Shown: piece by piece, positions 1 to 12,343 of the stretch
Numbering within the stretch: position 1 is the stretch's first letter
Layout: every line of letters starts with the position of its first letter
NCBI GenBank assembly: GCA_030272155.1
Contig: CP126206.1
Location: forward strand, 2,604,001 to 2,668,000
DNA: 64,000 bases
Direction of reading: 5' to 3'
Origin: Tetradesmus obliquus
Taxonomy: Eukaryota > Chlorophyta > Chlorophyceae > Sphaeropleales > Scenedesmaceae
Notes under the pieces: model-generated
Told to the model about the DNA's origin: nothing
Seen by the model: only the letters and a program-made list of their open reading frames with translations
Databases searched by the model: none
Position numbers and translations under genes: made by a program

Positions 1-22
1 ATTTCCATATGCCTTCCTGCAG

Positions 23-3000
23 ATACGACGATTTTAAGAACAACTTCCAGCCCAGTGGCCGCCCCCACACCGCCTACCCGCCCTACACGGTGGGCGACAG
101 GGCCAAGAAGTTGTACGGGCACGCGGTGGCAATCGTGGGCTACAACAACACTGACTACAGCTGGACCATCCTCAACAGGTGGGTGCTGATGCACGAGTTT
201 GTTGCATGTGCAGGGATGCAGCTTGTTGGTGCAATGTGCGAAGATTGCATGTGTGTCAGTGGTACCTGCCCATGAAACCTGCGGTGCTAGCAAAATCAGT
301 GCGTCAGGTGCGAGCTAGTGAGAGCTTTGCACGGTTGATGTTGCTTGCGAACACCAAGTTATGTTGGTGGGATGACAGAAGTGGTGCTTGCCTCAGACCA
401 AGCTCGTACGCCAACCACCTTACACGACATCTGAAATTGTCATGTTTGTTGATTGTGCATGTTGCAGCTGGGGCAAGTGCAATGAGACCGCAAAGGACTG
501 CGAGTTCGACACAGGCATCACGGCTGACGGCATGTTCAAGATCGCTATGGGCGCGTCAAGTGAGCCACCGCACACTAACAGGGTTGCAAGCTGCCACGGG
601 TTTTGCTTTTCATCAGCAAGGTGTCTTTCAGCGCAGCACATATGTTGTGCAGCTACATGCTAACACATGTCACTCAAAATGCATGTCGCCACACGCTCCC
701 CCCATGCAGCTTGCTCCGCTGCAACCATGGCTTTTTTGATGGCATCAGCGGGCTCTATGTCTTGATGTCATTCATGTATGTGTGTTGCTTCAACTCCGCC
801 ACTCCTTCCATCTTCCTAACAGGTGTGGGCAGCCCCGAAGATACCTACGGCATCGTGTGTGAACCCCAAGCTGGCACCGACCTCGACCCTCACTACGTCC
901 AACCTTGGTCGCGGCAGCAGCGCAAGCCAGTCACACTACTGAGCGCCAATGACCGCACCAACCTCAGTGCCACCTGCTATGGCTACACGGCGCAACCCGG
1001 TGACACGGCAGCCTCCTTGGCTGATGCATTCTTGGTCGACCTTCGCTTGTTTGCCCGTGACAACGTTGATGTGTGGACACTCACCACCGTCACAGATGTC
1101 TTTGAAGGCAACACCACAGCAGAGCTCCAATCCATCGTCGACACAGTTAAGAGTGTAAAGCTGCCCGGCGCCATCGAGCCGTACTTTGTCTGTAACAAGA
1201 CAGACGGCACTACTGCACGGTGTGACTCCACGGGTGGCTTTGGCGCTTGCTTGGGCATCAACTGCACGTTCTTCTACTCAGAGCAAGACGTGCGCATCGA
1301 CCCCGCGGGCAAGTTGCTGCGGGTCTGCAACATCTCCTCTGCGCCTGGGCAGTTTGAAAAGGTGGCTTACTTTCAGGACCCTAAAACCTCACAACCACGT
1401 GCCTTGCGTTCCATGCTGGACATCCTCAGCCTGTCAAAGGTGGGCCCTGTGCCAGAAAACTACTGCAGTGAAGCTGAGTGGGAGAAGTTCAATGGCCCGG
1501 TGGGCAGGGCGCCGACCTTCACCGACCGTTGGGTTAAGAGTTGCGATGCTGATGGATATGTCACGGAGCTCGACATCTCCATCACAAAAGTGCAGGAGAT
1601 TGCAAAATCGATTGATACCACAATGCTCAATGCGCTGCTCACCCTGGAGAAGCTGGAGAAGGTGTACCTAGTTGTTAAGGAAGGCGAGCTGCCACCTCAG
1701 CTAGGGGCGCTCACGGCCATGAACAACATCAAGATCAGCTACAAGTGCATGTCGGGCCTGCTGCCAACTAACTGGGGCCGGAGCTGGCGAAACATACAGT
1801 ACTTGTCCATCACGCAATACCCGTCGGACGATGGCAGCAGCGAGGATGTTGGGTGCGGCATCATTGGCCAGGTTCCAACTGTGTGGGGGGGCCAAATGAA
1901 GCCAATGTTGGTGCTGGACCTATCAGGCAACGCCCTAACAGGCCCCCTTCCAACAACCCTCAGCGCAATGGTACAGATGCAGGAGCTTTACTTGCAGAAC
2001 AACCGCTTCGACAACAAGATACCACGGCAGTGGAAGATGCTGAGCCGTGTCACTCGCCTTGATCTATCTGGCAACTTGCTCACCGGTGCAGTGCCTCTGG
2101 ACTTCGATGGCCCAGGGTTGACTTACGGACTAGAGGTGTTCCGCCTGGACGACAACCGAGGCATGACTGGGTGTGTACCACTCGGTTCCTTTACCAGGCT
2201 GAGCTACAGCAACACGGGCATCACGGGGTTGTGCAGCGCAACAAGGCTATCCATTGAGGCGGGCCAGGTGCAGGTGGTCAACAAGCTACTGTCGCCGCTC
2301 CTTAATGCGGACGGCAACTGGACACACGTTGTCACGCAGTTCATCAACCGCAACAACGCTGCCTACCTCAAAGAATGGATCACCAATGGCCAGTCAAACG
2401 GGCTCATCCCAGCCAATGATGCCCGTGGCACACTCACCATGGCCCTCACCATCATTGATGGTACTACGTACATCACAAGCGTCAGGTGCACCGGCGGTGG
2501 CATGGACCTCTCCGTGTTGCCAGCCTTCGTCAAAGGCTTGCCACGCATTGACACATTCTCATGCATTGATTGCACCTTCAACACTCGCAACACCACAGCT
2601 AGCAGCTTGCCAGCGAACCTGCCTGATTTTGCTCACGCCTACTTCAAGACGCTGACAATCGGCAGGAGTCGCGTTGTTGGCAAGGTGCCAGCTAGCTGGG
2701 GCGGCTTGCAATACCTGACCAAGTTGGAGCTGTACAACAACTCCCTCACAGGACTGCTCCCGGCTGAGCTTGGCAACATGTCGTCATTGACGAGCCTGAA
2801 CCTTGCTTTCAACCGGCTGCGGGGCAACCTACCACAAGCCTGGGGCACCGGCAGACTCCCCTCGGACTTTCAAATTGAGGCAACAGGCAATACTGGCCTC
2901 ACTGGCTCGGTGCCCAGCACATGGGCTCGCTTTACGGGCTCCATAAGGCTCGAGAAAACCGGCATCAAAGGATGCGTGCCAGACCAGCTCGTATACAGCG

Positions 3001-6000
3001 TCTACAAAGACGACCGCGCAACAATAGACATGGAAGATGCCCCGCCGAACGACCCATGCTCGGCGCTTGCGGGTAACCCATACTACACGCAGGTGGTCAC
3101 GCTGCGTGCAATGCGCAACATGTTGGACCCGAACGGCACGGCGCTTGACAGCTGGAAAAACTCCACCGAGTTTGTTGTGGTGCCAGAGCCTGGTGAGCGC
3201 GTGCGCATCCAACATGCATAGTGTGTTATCATTGTTTCCTACGCGTTGTTGTTATCATACAACCTTTTGACAACTTTGTACATGGTGCATATGCTATCCC
3301 CAAGGCGTCCCTTCCGCACATCATCTGCACCATCATGACCCGCTGCTTGAGCTGTCCTAAACTCTCATGACATACTACATGCTGTGTTTTACACTGCCAA
3401 TGCTTGCTTTGTGTGCCGGCACACCTCTGTCGTTCTTCACCACCATGACGTGCTATGTCTGCCTCTCTGCGCTTCATCGCCAGGCCTCGTCCCGCCCTTC
3501 CACTGCCGCACCTATGTCGGCGTCAAGTGTGACGCAACCAACAAGGTGATCGAACTGGACCTGAGCAAGCTTGCTGCCAAGGGGGCGGTGAGGACAGCAA
3601 AGGCGTCTACGGTCAACTTGGTCAAGCTGGCACCTATGCTGCTCAACTTCCCCCAGCTGCAGGTAAGATCAGACAATCTTTGAGCTAGAAGTCCGCTTGC
3701 CTTGTATGGTGTTGCCATGTTTCACCCATGCACCACCACTGAGCATCATTTGCATGCAACGTGCGTGACATTGTGTCTAGCAGGCGATATGCCAAAGATC
3801 TCGTAACAGAGAAGGTATGGGTATAAGCTGGCGAAAGCTGAAGTTTCAGCAAGCTTACATCGGAACCAACACTTGCGGCAAGTTGTCCAGCGTCATTGAT
3901 GTTCATGTGTTGTTTCGCCGCAGCAGATAACAACAGCCATGGATGTTTCCGTGGCATTAGCAACTGCAGCGTCCTCTGCTACATAACAGCAACTCAACTG
4001 TCTTCGAAGCCGTGCATTGCTAACAACACTTCTGCTTACAAAACTGGAATGCTTATGCAGGTGCTGAACATGTCCGGCAATGCAGCCGTATTCCAAGGCA
4101 GCAGCATCCCTGCAGCGCTCAACAAGCTCAAGCAGCTGAAGCGCCTGGACATGTCTGGGTGTGGGCTGACTGGGCCGCTGCCTGGGGCACTGGCAAGCCT
4201 GCAAAACCTCGAGCTGCTTGATCTCAGCATGAATGCAGGTGAGCGTTGTTGGGCAGCCCGTTGACCAGCCATGTTCTTCTGTAAATGTATGTGGTGCCAT
4301 GTTGCCCATCTGCTTATCCTGATGCCTGCTGTATTTGCTGCCTTGTCACCATCCTGAGCTCGCACACATGGTCCATGCTGCTGCTATCGCAGTTTAAGAA
4401 TGGTTTGATCCGGCTTGACCGCCTGCTGCATGGGCTCCCTTGTCACCTGCTGCAGGCCTGAACTCGCGCATTCCCGACATCTGGGCCGGCATGTGTTTGT
4501 GTGCTGCACACTGCTGAACCTGCGGTCAATTGCTGATCTGATGCCTGCTGCATGGGCTCCCTTGTCATCTGCTGCAGGCCTGAGCGGCCGCATTCCCGAC
4601 ATCTGGGCCGGCATGTGTTTCCAGGCAGTACGCTGCTGACCCTGCGACCGTTTGCTCTTCTGATGCCTGCTGCATTTGCTTCCCTGTCATTTGCCGCAGG
4701 CCTAAGCTCCCGCATTCCCGACATTTGGGCCGGCATGTCATCGCTTCGGTACCTAGACCTCTCACAGACCGGCGTCACAGGCCCACCGCCCGAGTCCCTT
4801 GCAGCACTGCAGCAGCTGCAGGTGCTGCAGGCAGCAAACACAAAGCTGACTGGCCAGATTCCTGCAGCGTACGGCATCCTGGGGAGCTTGACCGAGCTGG
4901 ATGTCAGTAATGCAAACCTTGTCGGGTCGATTCCCGGTGCCTGGGCGGACGCGACAGTGCTGCGGCGTATTGCAGTCGGCCAGCTGCAGCACGCGCAGCG
5001 GCAGCTGCAGCAGGCTGCTGCAGGGGATGCGGCATTAATACAGAGTACTGAAGCCGACGAGAAATACGCAGTGGAATCAGCCTTGACCAACATGAAAGTG
5101 GCATTGGCAAAGCTTGAGAGTGCTGGCGGTGCTGTGGAGGTCAGCAGCAGCAGCGGCCTGGGGCTGCTGCAGCTGCAGGTGCTCAGGCTGCAAGGCAACA
5201 AGCTGGCAGGGAGCATCCCGGGTGGCTTTGCGGTGCTGAGTGAGTTGCGGGAAGTGAGCCTAGCCCGTAACCGGCTAGTGGGGCCGCTGCCGGTGCAGTG
5301 GGCTGCGTTGCGCAAGCTGCAGGTGGGTGGTTGGTTGGTGAGGGGTTGTGCTGACAGCAGCAGCAGCAGCAGGAACAGCAGCAGCAACAGCAACAGCAGC
5401 ACACATGATTGTACCAGCCATGGCTGGGTGCATGAGCAGGGTTGCGGCAGCGTCTGCAAACTATAACAGCAATGGGCCTGCTGCAGCACTCTGCTGTGAG
5501 CTGCTGCGCTGCAGCTACAGCCTTGTTAACACCAATGATGCATGCACCCCGCTCTACCATACACTGCCTGGCACTGTGAAGTGCACTTCAATGTCACGCA
5601 TGTGGTCCTGGCATAACCTGCTGCAACGTTTTTGCCCTGACCTTCACTTGTGCCTCTGCTCCCTGCACTGCGCAGACACTGGACCTCAGCCGCCGCTTGT
5701 ACGGTACACTGCTTACCATTTTACTGCTGCACTCTATCTTCATGTTTGTCCACGCACGGCTTGTTTTCTAGTTTTGCTTCCTTCCCTGACCTTTGGGTAC
5801 CCTTGTACCTTGCTTGTGCACCATTTTGCCATCCCTGCGCTACACAGATGCTTGACCTCAGCCGCAACAACCTCACAGGCAGACCTCCGCTGCAGTGGGC
5901 CCGCCTGTCAGTGCTACAAACCTTGGACTTGTCCCGCAACCGCCTGTCCGGACAGCTGCAGAGCACCTGGGCCAGCATGGTCAATGTGCAGCAGCTGTCC

Positions 6001-6303
6001 CTGGGTGACAACCTTCTCACCGGTACAGTTCCTGGTGTGTGGTTCAGCATGAAGTCCGCTGTGAAGATTGACCTCTCGCTGAATCTTCTCACCGGGAAGT
6101 TTCCGGCGACCTGGGGGGCGATGGCTGACAGGGCGACGTACAAGCTGAGGGCTGTTGATGTCAGCGACAATGTCTGCATGACTCAGAGCGTGCTGGCTGG
6201 CAGTGTGAAAGACTCGGGGATTGAGCGAGGTGCTGCTGTGACGGTGGCACTGTCATGTTGCTCCAGCGCTGCCACGGCCAAGGCACCGCTTTGCAAGAAG
6301 TAG
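23..6303 (+). CDS. C1A (papain-type) cysteine protease fused to leucine-rich repeats, 5' end outside window
   Basis: Exons: 23-178, 468-559, 823-3192, 3484-3662, 4061-4238, 4700-5322, 5848-6303. They join in one frame for about 1,350 residues. The first two exons encode the end of a papain-family domain: YGHAVAIVGY carries the catalytic His, and splicing across 178/468 makes ILNSWG, which carries the catalytic Asn. The catalytic Cys must lie upstream of the window. Exon 3 continues into a Cys-containing spacer and then plant-type LRRs (LxxLxLxxNxLTGxLP). The exon 3/4 junction creates an LRRNT-like segment (CRTYVGVKC), after which further LRRs run to the stop. No transmembrane segment is seen near the C-terminus (ends LCKK), so a secreted or vacuolar protein is inferred. 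The protease and LRR calls are secure; whether the full-length protein is an active protease cannot be judged here. Confidence 0.8.
4456..4699 (+). repeat. Two upstream echo copies of exon 6 start of the protease-LRR gene
   Basis: The segment 'acceptor + first ~40 bases of the exon starting at 4700' occurs three times at exact 122-bp spacing (4456, 4578, 4700). The first two copies lose similarity after about 40 bases and run into stops. Only the third continues into the LRR exon. A decayed copy of the exon 7 start is also visible at about 5677, ahead of the real exon at 5848. Confidence 0.8.
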
Positions 6304-6349
6304 CTGTATGTTGTGTGAGGATTCAGTTGCAGTGTAGCAACGACCACAA

Positions 6350-6383
<34 letters not shown>

Positions 6384-6549
6384 GGCAGCAGCGGCAGCAG
6401 CGGCAGTGTGTGCATGAACCAGGCTGAGCTGGCTTTGCAAGATGTCATGACCGCAGCAATGCAGCTGCAGCACGGCAGCTGCAAGGTGGCGGCTGTAGTG
6501 GCGGCGGCAGCAGCGGCAGCGCAGCCGCAGCAATAACAACCGTGCGAAA

Positions 6550-6586
<37 letters not shown>

Positions 6587-7859
6587 GAAATCTGGGGTTT
6601 GGTTTGCGCAAAATGCATTCACACGAGGTCTGGCCTGGCGTCACATGTCACATGCAGTGCAGCTGCGCTGGCGCCGGCATGCAAAAAGATAGTGGTGTGT
6701 CAAATGTTATTGGCGGTGGTAGTGATGGAAGTGACGGTGGTGGTGGTGGTGGCAGCCCTTGTCCACAACTGCCACACGCTGTAAACGGGTTACTGTCGTA
6801 TGTTATGTTACGGCAGCTGCAAGGCATCTGTTGTGCACCTGGAGGCAGTGTGCTCCACAGAAGGATGGCTTTGGGACTTCTGCATGTTGTGTGATTGGGT
6901 GCAGCTGGTGCGTTTTGGCTGGCATGTGGTGAGGCTGATTTGGCTGCTTGAAGAGCACAATGCATGGGGATTGATGGGTTACTTCAAGCGCGGGGTGGGC
7001 TATTGATGCGAGGTTTGCATATTCTGCAAGTATCGGTGTAGCGGATATTGGGGTTGTAGCAAAAGGCACTGTTGCGGCCCTGCATGCAAGGCATAGCAGC
7101 GCTACTAGGTGAATCTGTGCAAGCTGTTGTTGCATAGTTGGTGTAGCTATAGATTTGGCATCCTCACAAGGCGTTCAGCAGGAGCATCTGCGTGGCATGA
7201 ATTGATTGAAGGTTTGCAGTTGTGCATTTTCCACGGTCCTTAAAAACCCTGGAGATCCTGGAGCCGCATCAACGTCCTTTTAGATGCGCTGTTGCAGAAT
7301 GTACTGTCCTGCAACTCTTCGTACATGTGAGTAATACTTCCTCATGTGCGTTTGGCAGCGGCCAAATTCTAAGAGGCCAGCATGTGGCAGATTGCTTGGC
7401 CCGAGCAGTGCCGGGCACAGGTAACTACGGCATAGAGACCTACTGCAGTCGTATCTGCTTGGTAACTGCGAGGGTGATGATAGATTGGGCCTAGCGCTGC
7501 AATCCGGCCTGCTGTGCTGTTGTGACATGTTGTCACTGCCAATGTGCCTGAAACACTGGCGACACATTTGGGCTTGCAACGTAAGATCGTGAGTACGAAA
7601 GTACTGCAACAGCAAGGTGAAGTTGGGAGCGTTTACTTCAAGCACTAATGCGTGCCTGTGCTTCGCTCGAGTGCCCGGTCTTGTCACTGCTGTTCGTCCA
7701 AACTTTCAAACGGTATTTCACGACTCAGGTGTAAATCGAACGTTACCGGTTCAGAACCCGTTGCAATAAGTTTAAAACTATAGCGAGAGAGCGTAGAATG
7801 GACGGAAGTTCAACATATACGAGCCCTCTGTGGGGAGCCGTGAGGCGCCTCTCCTCCGC
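6304..7859. other. Intergenic region with triplet repeats
   Basis: This stretch lies between the stop of the protease-LRR gene and the signal-peptide start of the next gene. It holds GCA runs (about 6355-6381 and 6551-6583) and a GGT-rich run (about 6715-6755). A TGTAA element at 6780-6784 could be a green-algal poly(A) signal for the upstream gene. No gene is recognised; the open frames here are short and show no family features. The right end should contain the promoter of the 7860 gene. Confidence 0.5.
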
Positions 7860-9060
7860 ATGATGCGCGAAATATCTTCAAAATGTTTTCTGTTAGTGCT
7901 GCTAGTGGGGCTGCAGCTGTCGATCAAGTGCGGTGAAGCGGGCCCAAACGGCACTGTCTCTCAGGTGGGTGGGTCAGCAGGGCAGGCGAAGGGCGGGTGT
8001 GCACCTGCAACAGTGCATGAAAAGTCAGTCAAACGTTACATCAAATGATCGTATGCATCCCTCAACATGCTGAGCGTCACCAGCAGCAGCCAGCAGCAGC
8101 AGCAGCAGCAGCAACAGCGTAGGACAGCCAGCAGCAGCTCAGACCAGCACTACTCTCAAGATAGACAACAGCCCTCTGTTGCACACGCTACAAGCAGCTG
8201 AAGCAGCAGGCAAGGGGTGACATGTCCAGCTTTCAAGCATGTCTGTTGATGCACCGCAGTCGCATCCTGCATGCATGCCTCGTATCACACACACAAACAG
8301 CAGCAGCTCAACACCAGCAGAGCACAGAGCACAGCTGCTGCTGCTGCTGCTGCTGCAGTGAGCACGCGTACCCGTCACTTAATCTCAGCCTGCTGTTTAG
8401 CACTTCACACTACACCAGCCTGCTGTTTAGCACTTCACACTCCACCAGGCGCAGCTCTACTCTTTTATCTCCTTGCTTTGGCACGCACTTGGCATCGCAG
8501 CTGTACCTAGGCCATGTTGAACGCCAGAAACCCTGGTCAGCTACATTGAAATCACAGCCATTGGTCGACATGTCTTCCTCTCCTGCTTCAACCAATGAGC
8601 CAACCATATGTTGCATGCCATCTACCTCACCCCACTGCTTCTTTCCTCTGCTATGTTATGTATGTTGCTAAAATGCAGTTGGCGTCGCAGCTGTGCCCAG
8701 GGCATGTGCTGCTGATCCCCTGCTAGCTGTGTTCTGCTTCAATCACTGCACCAGCCATACCTTGCATGCTATCTCTCACCACTGCCTCTCTCCTCTCCTC
8801 TGTTATGTGTGTTGCTATAATGCAGTTGGCATCGCAGCTGTACCCAAGTCATGCACTGCTGCAGCTGCAGCCTACCACCACCAGTGCCCTGCAGCGGGCA
8901 GTGCAGAAAGCTCTTGCAGGACACTCACAGCCATCTGTGCTGGTTGTGTTTGAAAATTCAAACGGCAAGGGCGGCAAAGCAGCAGTACTGGCAGTGGATG
9001 CAGTGCTGAAAGTGACAGAGGGACAGAGCCTGGTACTGGCGACGGCACCAGCACTGCAGT

Positions 9061-9094
<34 letters not shown>

Positions 9095-10157
9095 AGATGA
9101 GGCAGCAGCAAGGCTGCTGGGTGCAGCAGTGCCGCAGCTGCAGCCCAGCCAGCTGCTGCAGGTGTCCTGCAAAGGATCCAAAGGCGGTTCATTCATCGAA
9201 TCAAGGTGAGAGGGTTGAGTTCGAGGATCAAGGAAAGGCGCATGGTATAGATGCTCTGCTGCCAAGCGCCAAATTAGGAGGTTGTTTGATGTGTTGGTGT
9301 AGGCGTTGGTCGGCACTTAACGTGATACAGAACCACCCTCGCCTCTGCATACTGGTGGCAGCAGCACTGCACTGCTGACTGCTGGTGGACCTTCTGTTGC
9401 TTCTGCTGCTGCCGCTGCTGCTGCTGCTGCCACTGCTGCTGCTGCTGCTGCTGCTGCCGCTGCTGCTGCTGCAGAGGTGCTTCGTCACTTGAGCTGCTGG
9501 GTCTCTCCATCAGCGACTGCCCAGGCTCCGCAGTTGTGGCCAAGGGGGCAGGGCGCGTGGTGATTCAGGTGGGATGGCAGCTATCCTAGTTTCTATGCTG
9601 GTCTGGTGTGCAGCTGTTGCACTAGCAGCATGATGTAGGATGGATGATACTGGAGGCAGGCTCAGTGCTGTGATAAGTATATGAGGGTCCTTGTACAGTC
9701 CTCGGCGCTCCTGCCGTAGGCTGCTTATATATAGAAAGGCCAGCAGCTGCGCTGGCCTGGTGCAAGGTGTAGCTGCGTGCAATGCAGGTGCAGTGCATGA
9801 GTTTTGTCTGCATGTGGTGTGCTGCATGTGCTGCGTGTGGGGCCTGAGCAATTACCCTATTGCTGCTGCTGCTGCTGCTGCTGTGGTTGATGTGGCCGCA
9901 GGATGCATCGCTGCAAGGCAACAACGTCAAGCAGAAGGCAGCATATGGCGGGTCACTGCTGGCAGAGCGAGTGGAGCAGGCGAGTGGCCATGCTCCCCTG
10001 GAATTCTTGAATTTGAAATTTTGAATTTCACCTGGCAGCACAGATAACCATGTCCAGCTTGCTTGCAGGGCAGGTTTGTTTGGTCAGAAACACACAGGCA
10101 GCATCGGGCAGGCATGCTGTGTGCAAGCAAAGCAGTGCGTATGATGCTGCTGCTGCT

Positions 10158-10193
<36 letters not shown>

Positions 10194-12305
10194 GCTGCAG
10201 GTGTTTGTTTCACGCACAAACTGCAGCGGCTGCGCTGCAGGTATCAAGGGCGGCTGCATCTACAGCAACAGAGTGACGCAGCTGCTGGTGACTGACAGCT
10301 CGTTCACATACAACTGGGTGAGGTCTCACAACTAAGATGATTTGTAATATTATATTATATATAATCTTATTATCTATGTTGCTAATATTTATGTAAGACT
10401 GGGTGAGTATTGCTGTGTAGTAGAACTAGACAGCTGCCTCTGCAACATCACATGCACTTGAGGGAAGCTTGAAAGACAATCAGCTGCCGCCCTGTGCAAT
10501 TGTTTGCTGCTACCACCCGTACCAGAGCCAACAGAGCCGCAGCAGGCGGACCGCATTGCCGGCTGTGCTGGCACACCTGCAGGCACTTCATACCAAAACA
10601 CCAGCAGCTGCAGGCACTTCATACCAAAACACCAGCAGCTGCAAACACTTCCTGCCATGACAATCTCTCTTGCATGGCATACGCAAGCTTCTTATTTCGC
10701 ACCCACAACCTGCAACTTTTCATACAACCTGCTTAAACTTATGTTGTATTTGTGCCCGCAGCAAAGTGAGCTTGAGCAGGAGGGCCGCCGGCGGCGGCAT
10801 CACGTGCAGACACTTCACGCCACAACACCAACCTGATACGCCTTTGCTGAACTGTTCTGTTTGCAGCAAAGCGAGCTGGAGCAGGAGGGCCGCATTGGTG
10901 GCGGCTGGCCAGACATACAAAGTGACAGCAGCGCGCTGCCCCTTTGCACAAAACCTTTTTTTTTTTGCAAAACCTGTTGTTTCTGCTCTGTCCTCAGCAA
11001 AATGAGCAATTGGCGGCTCTGCTGGAGCACCTGCAGACACCCCACATACCCACAACAACCCCACATAGACTGCCCCTGCCCTCGCAATGCATCTTGTTCT
11101 CCTTTTTCCTGCAGCAAAGCGAGCTTGAGCAGGAGGGCCGCATTGGTGGCGGCGGCATCGCTGCTGACCAGACATACAAAGTGACAGCAGCGCGCTGCAC
11201 CTTTGCTCACAACCCTTGTTTTTGTTGTGCAAAACCTGTTGTCTCTGCTCTGTCCTCAGCAAAATGAGCAATTGGCGGATCTGCTGGAGCACCTGCAGAC
11301 ACCCCACATACCCACAACAACCCCACATAGACTGCCCCTGCCCTCGCAATGCATCTTGTTCTCCTTTTTCCTGCAGCAAAGCGAGCTTGAGCAGGAGGGC
11401 CGCATTGGTGGCGGCGGCATCGCTGCTGACCAGACATACAAAGTGACAGCAGCGCGCTGCACCTTTGCACACAACACGGCGTATGCATCGCCCAAAGGCC
11501 GTGGCGGGGCGCTGCTGGCGCTGTTCTGTGGCGACGTGGTGCTACTGAACAGCAGCTTCACTAACAACAGCGCGCTGTACGAGGTGCGGGCCTTTCGTTC
11601 TGTTTGGCCATATCTGGTTGTTGAGTTTCGCAGCCGATGCCTGTGTTTGCCTGCAGTTTGTTGCATCTTTGATGTAGTCAATCATCATGTTTGCTGCAAA
11701 GGCAGGGCATGTGTAGGATGGCTGATCTGTAAACATGACCTGGGGATGTGGCGGGGGGCTGCTGGCGCTGTTCTGTGGCGACGTGGTGCTGCTCAACAGC
11801 AGCTTCACCAACAACAGCGCGCTGTACGAGGTGAGTGCGATGATCTGCTGCCTTCCATTGATATGATCGGGTGCGGTCACTGCTGGCAATGGTGCATCAC
11901 CTCTTGCATCAGGCTGCAGCTTCGCTGCAAACTTCTGAGGTCGTAACCTCTGCGCTGCACTGCTGTGTGCTACATGCAGGGTGGTGCTGTCACTGCTGGC
12001 GATGTGGCATCGTTCCTCGCATCAGGCTGCAACCTCCTGCAAAGTGCTGGGGTCTAAATATCTTACACTGCGCTGCTGTGCTGGTTGCAGGGTGGTGCTG
12101 TCACTGCTGGCGATGTGGCCTCGTTCCTCGCATCAGGCTGCAACTTCACTGCCAACGGCAGAGTGCTCACAGAGCTGGAAGATACAGCAGCAGATGATGC
12201 AGACACAGCAGCAGCAGCAGATGATGCAGCTGCAGCAGCAGCAGATGATGCAGCAGCCGCAGGAGATGATGCAGCAGCAGCACCAGCAGATGATGCGGCG
12301 CCGCC

Positions 12306-12343
<38 letters not shown>

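Noticed and set aside
4443-5489. 348-residue open frame on the minus strand
   Set aside because: It is the antisense shadow of the LRR exon 4700-5322 and its echoes; low-complexity Cys/Leu runs come from the CAG repeats and no family is recognisable.
10720-11472. 250-residue minus-strand open frame with an internal repeat
   Set aside because: The repeat in the protein only mirrors the tandem exon echoes on the plus strand; the plus-strand reading has the exon, splice sites and beta-helix motifs.
11203-11946. 247-residue plus-strand open frame read as one gene
   Set aside because: It runs through two exon echoes, an intron and the exon 11377-11583; the splice sites and motif spacing show only the exon part is coding.
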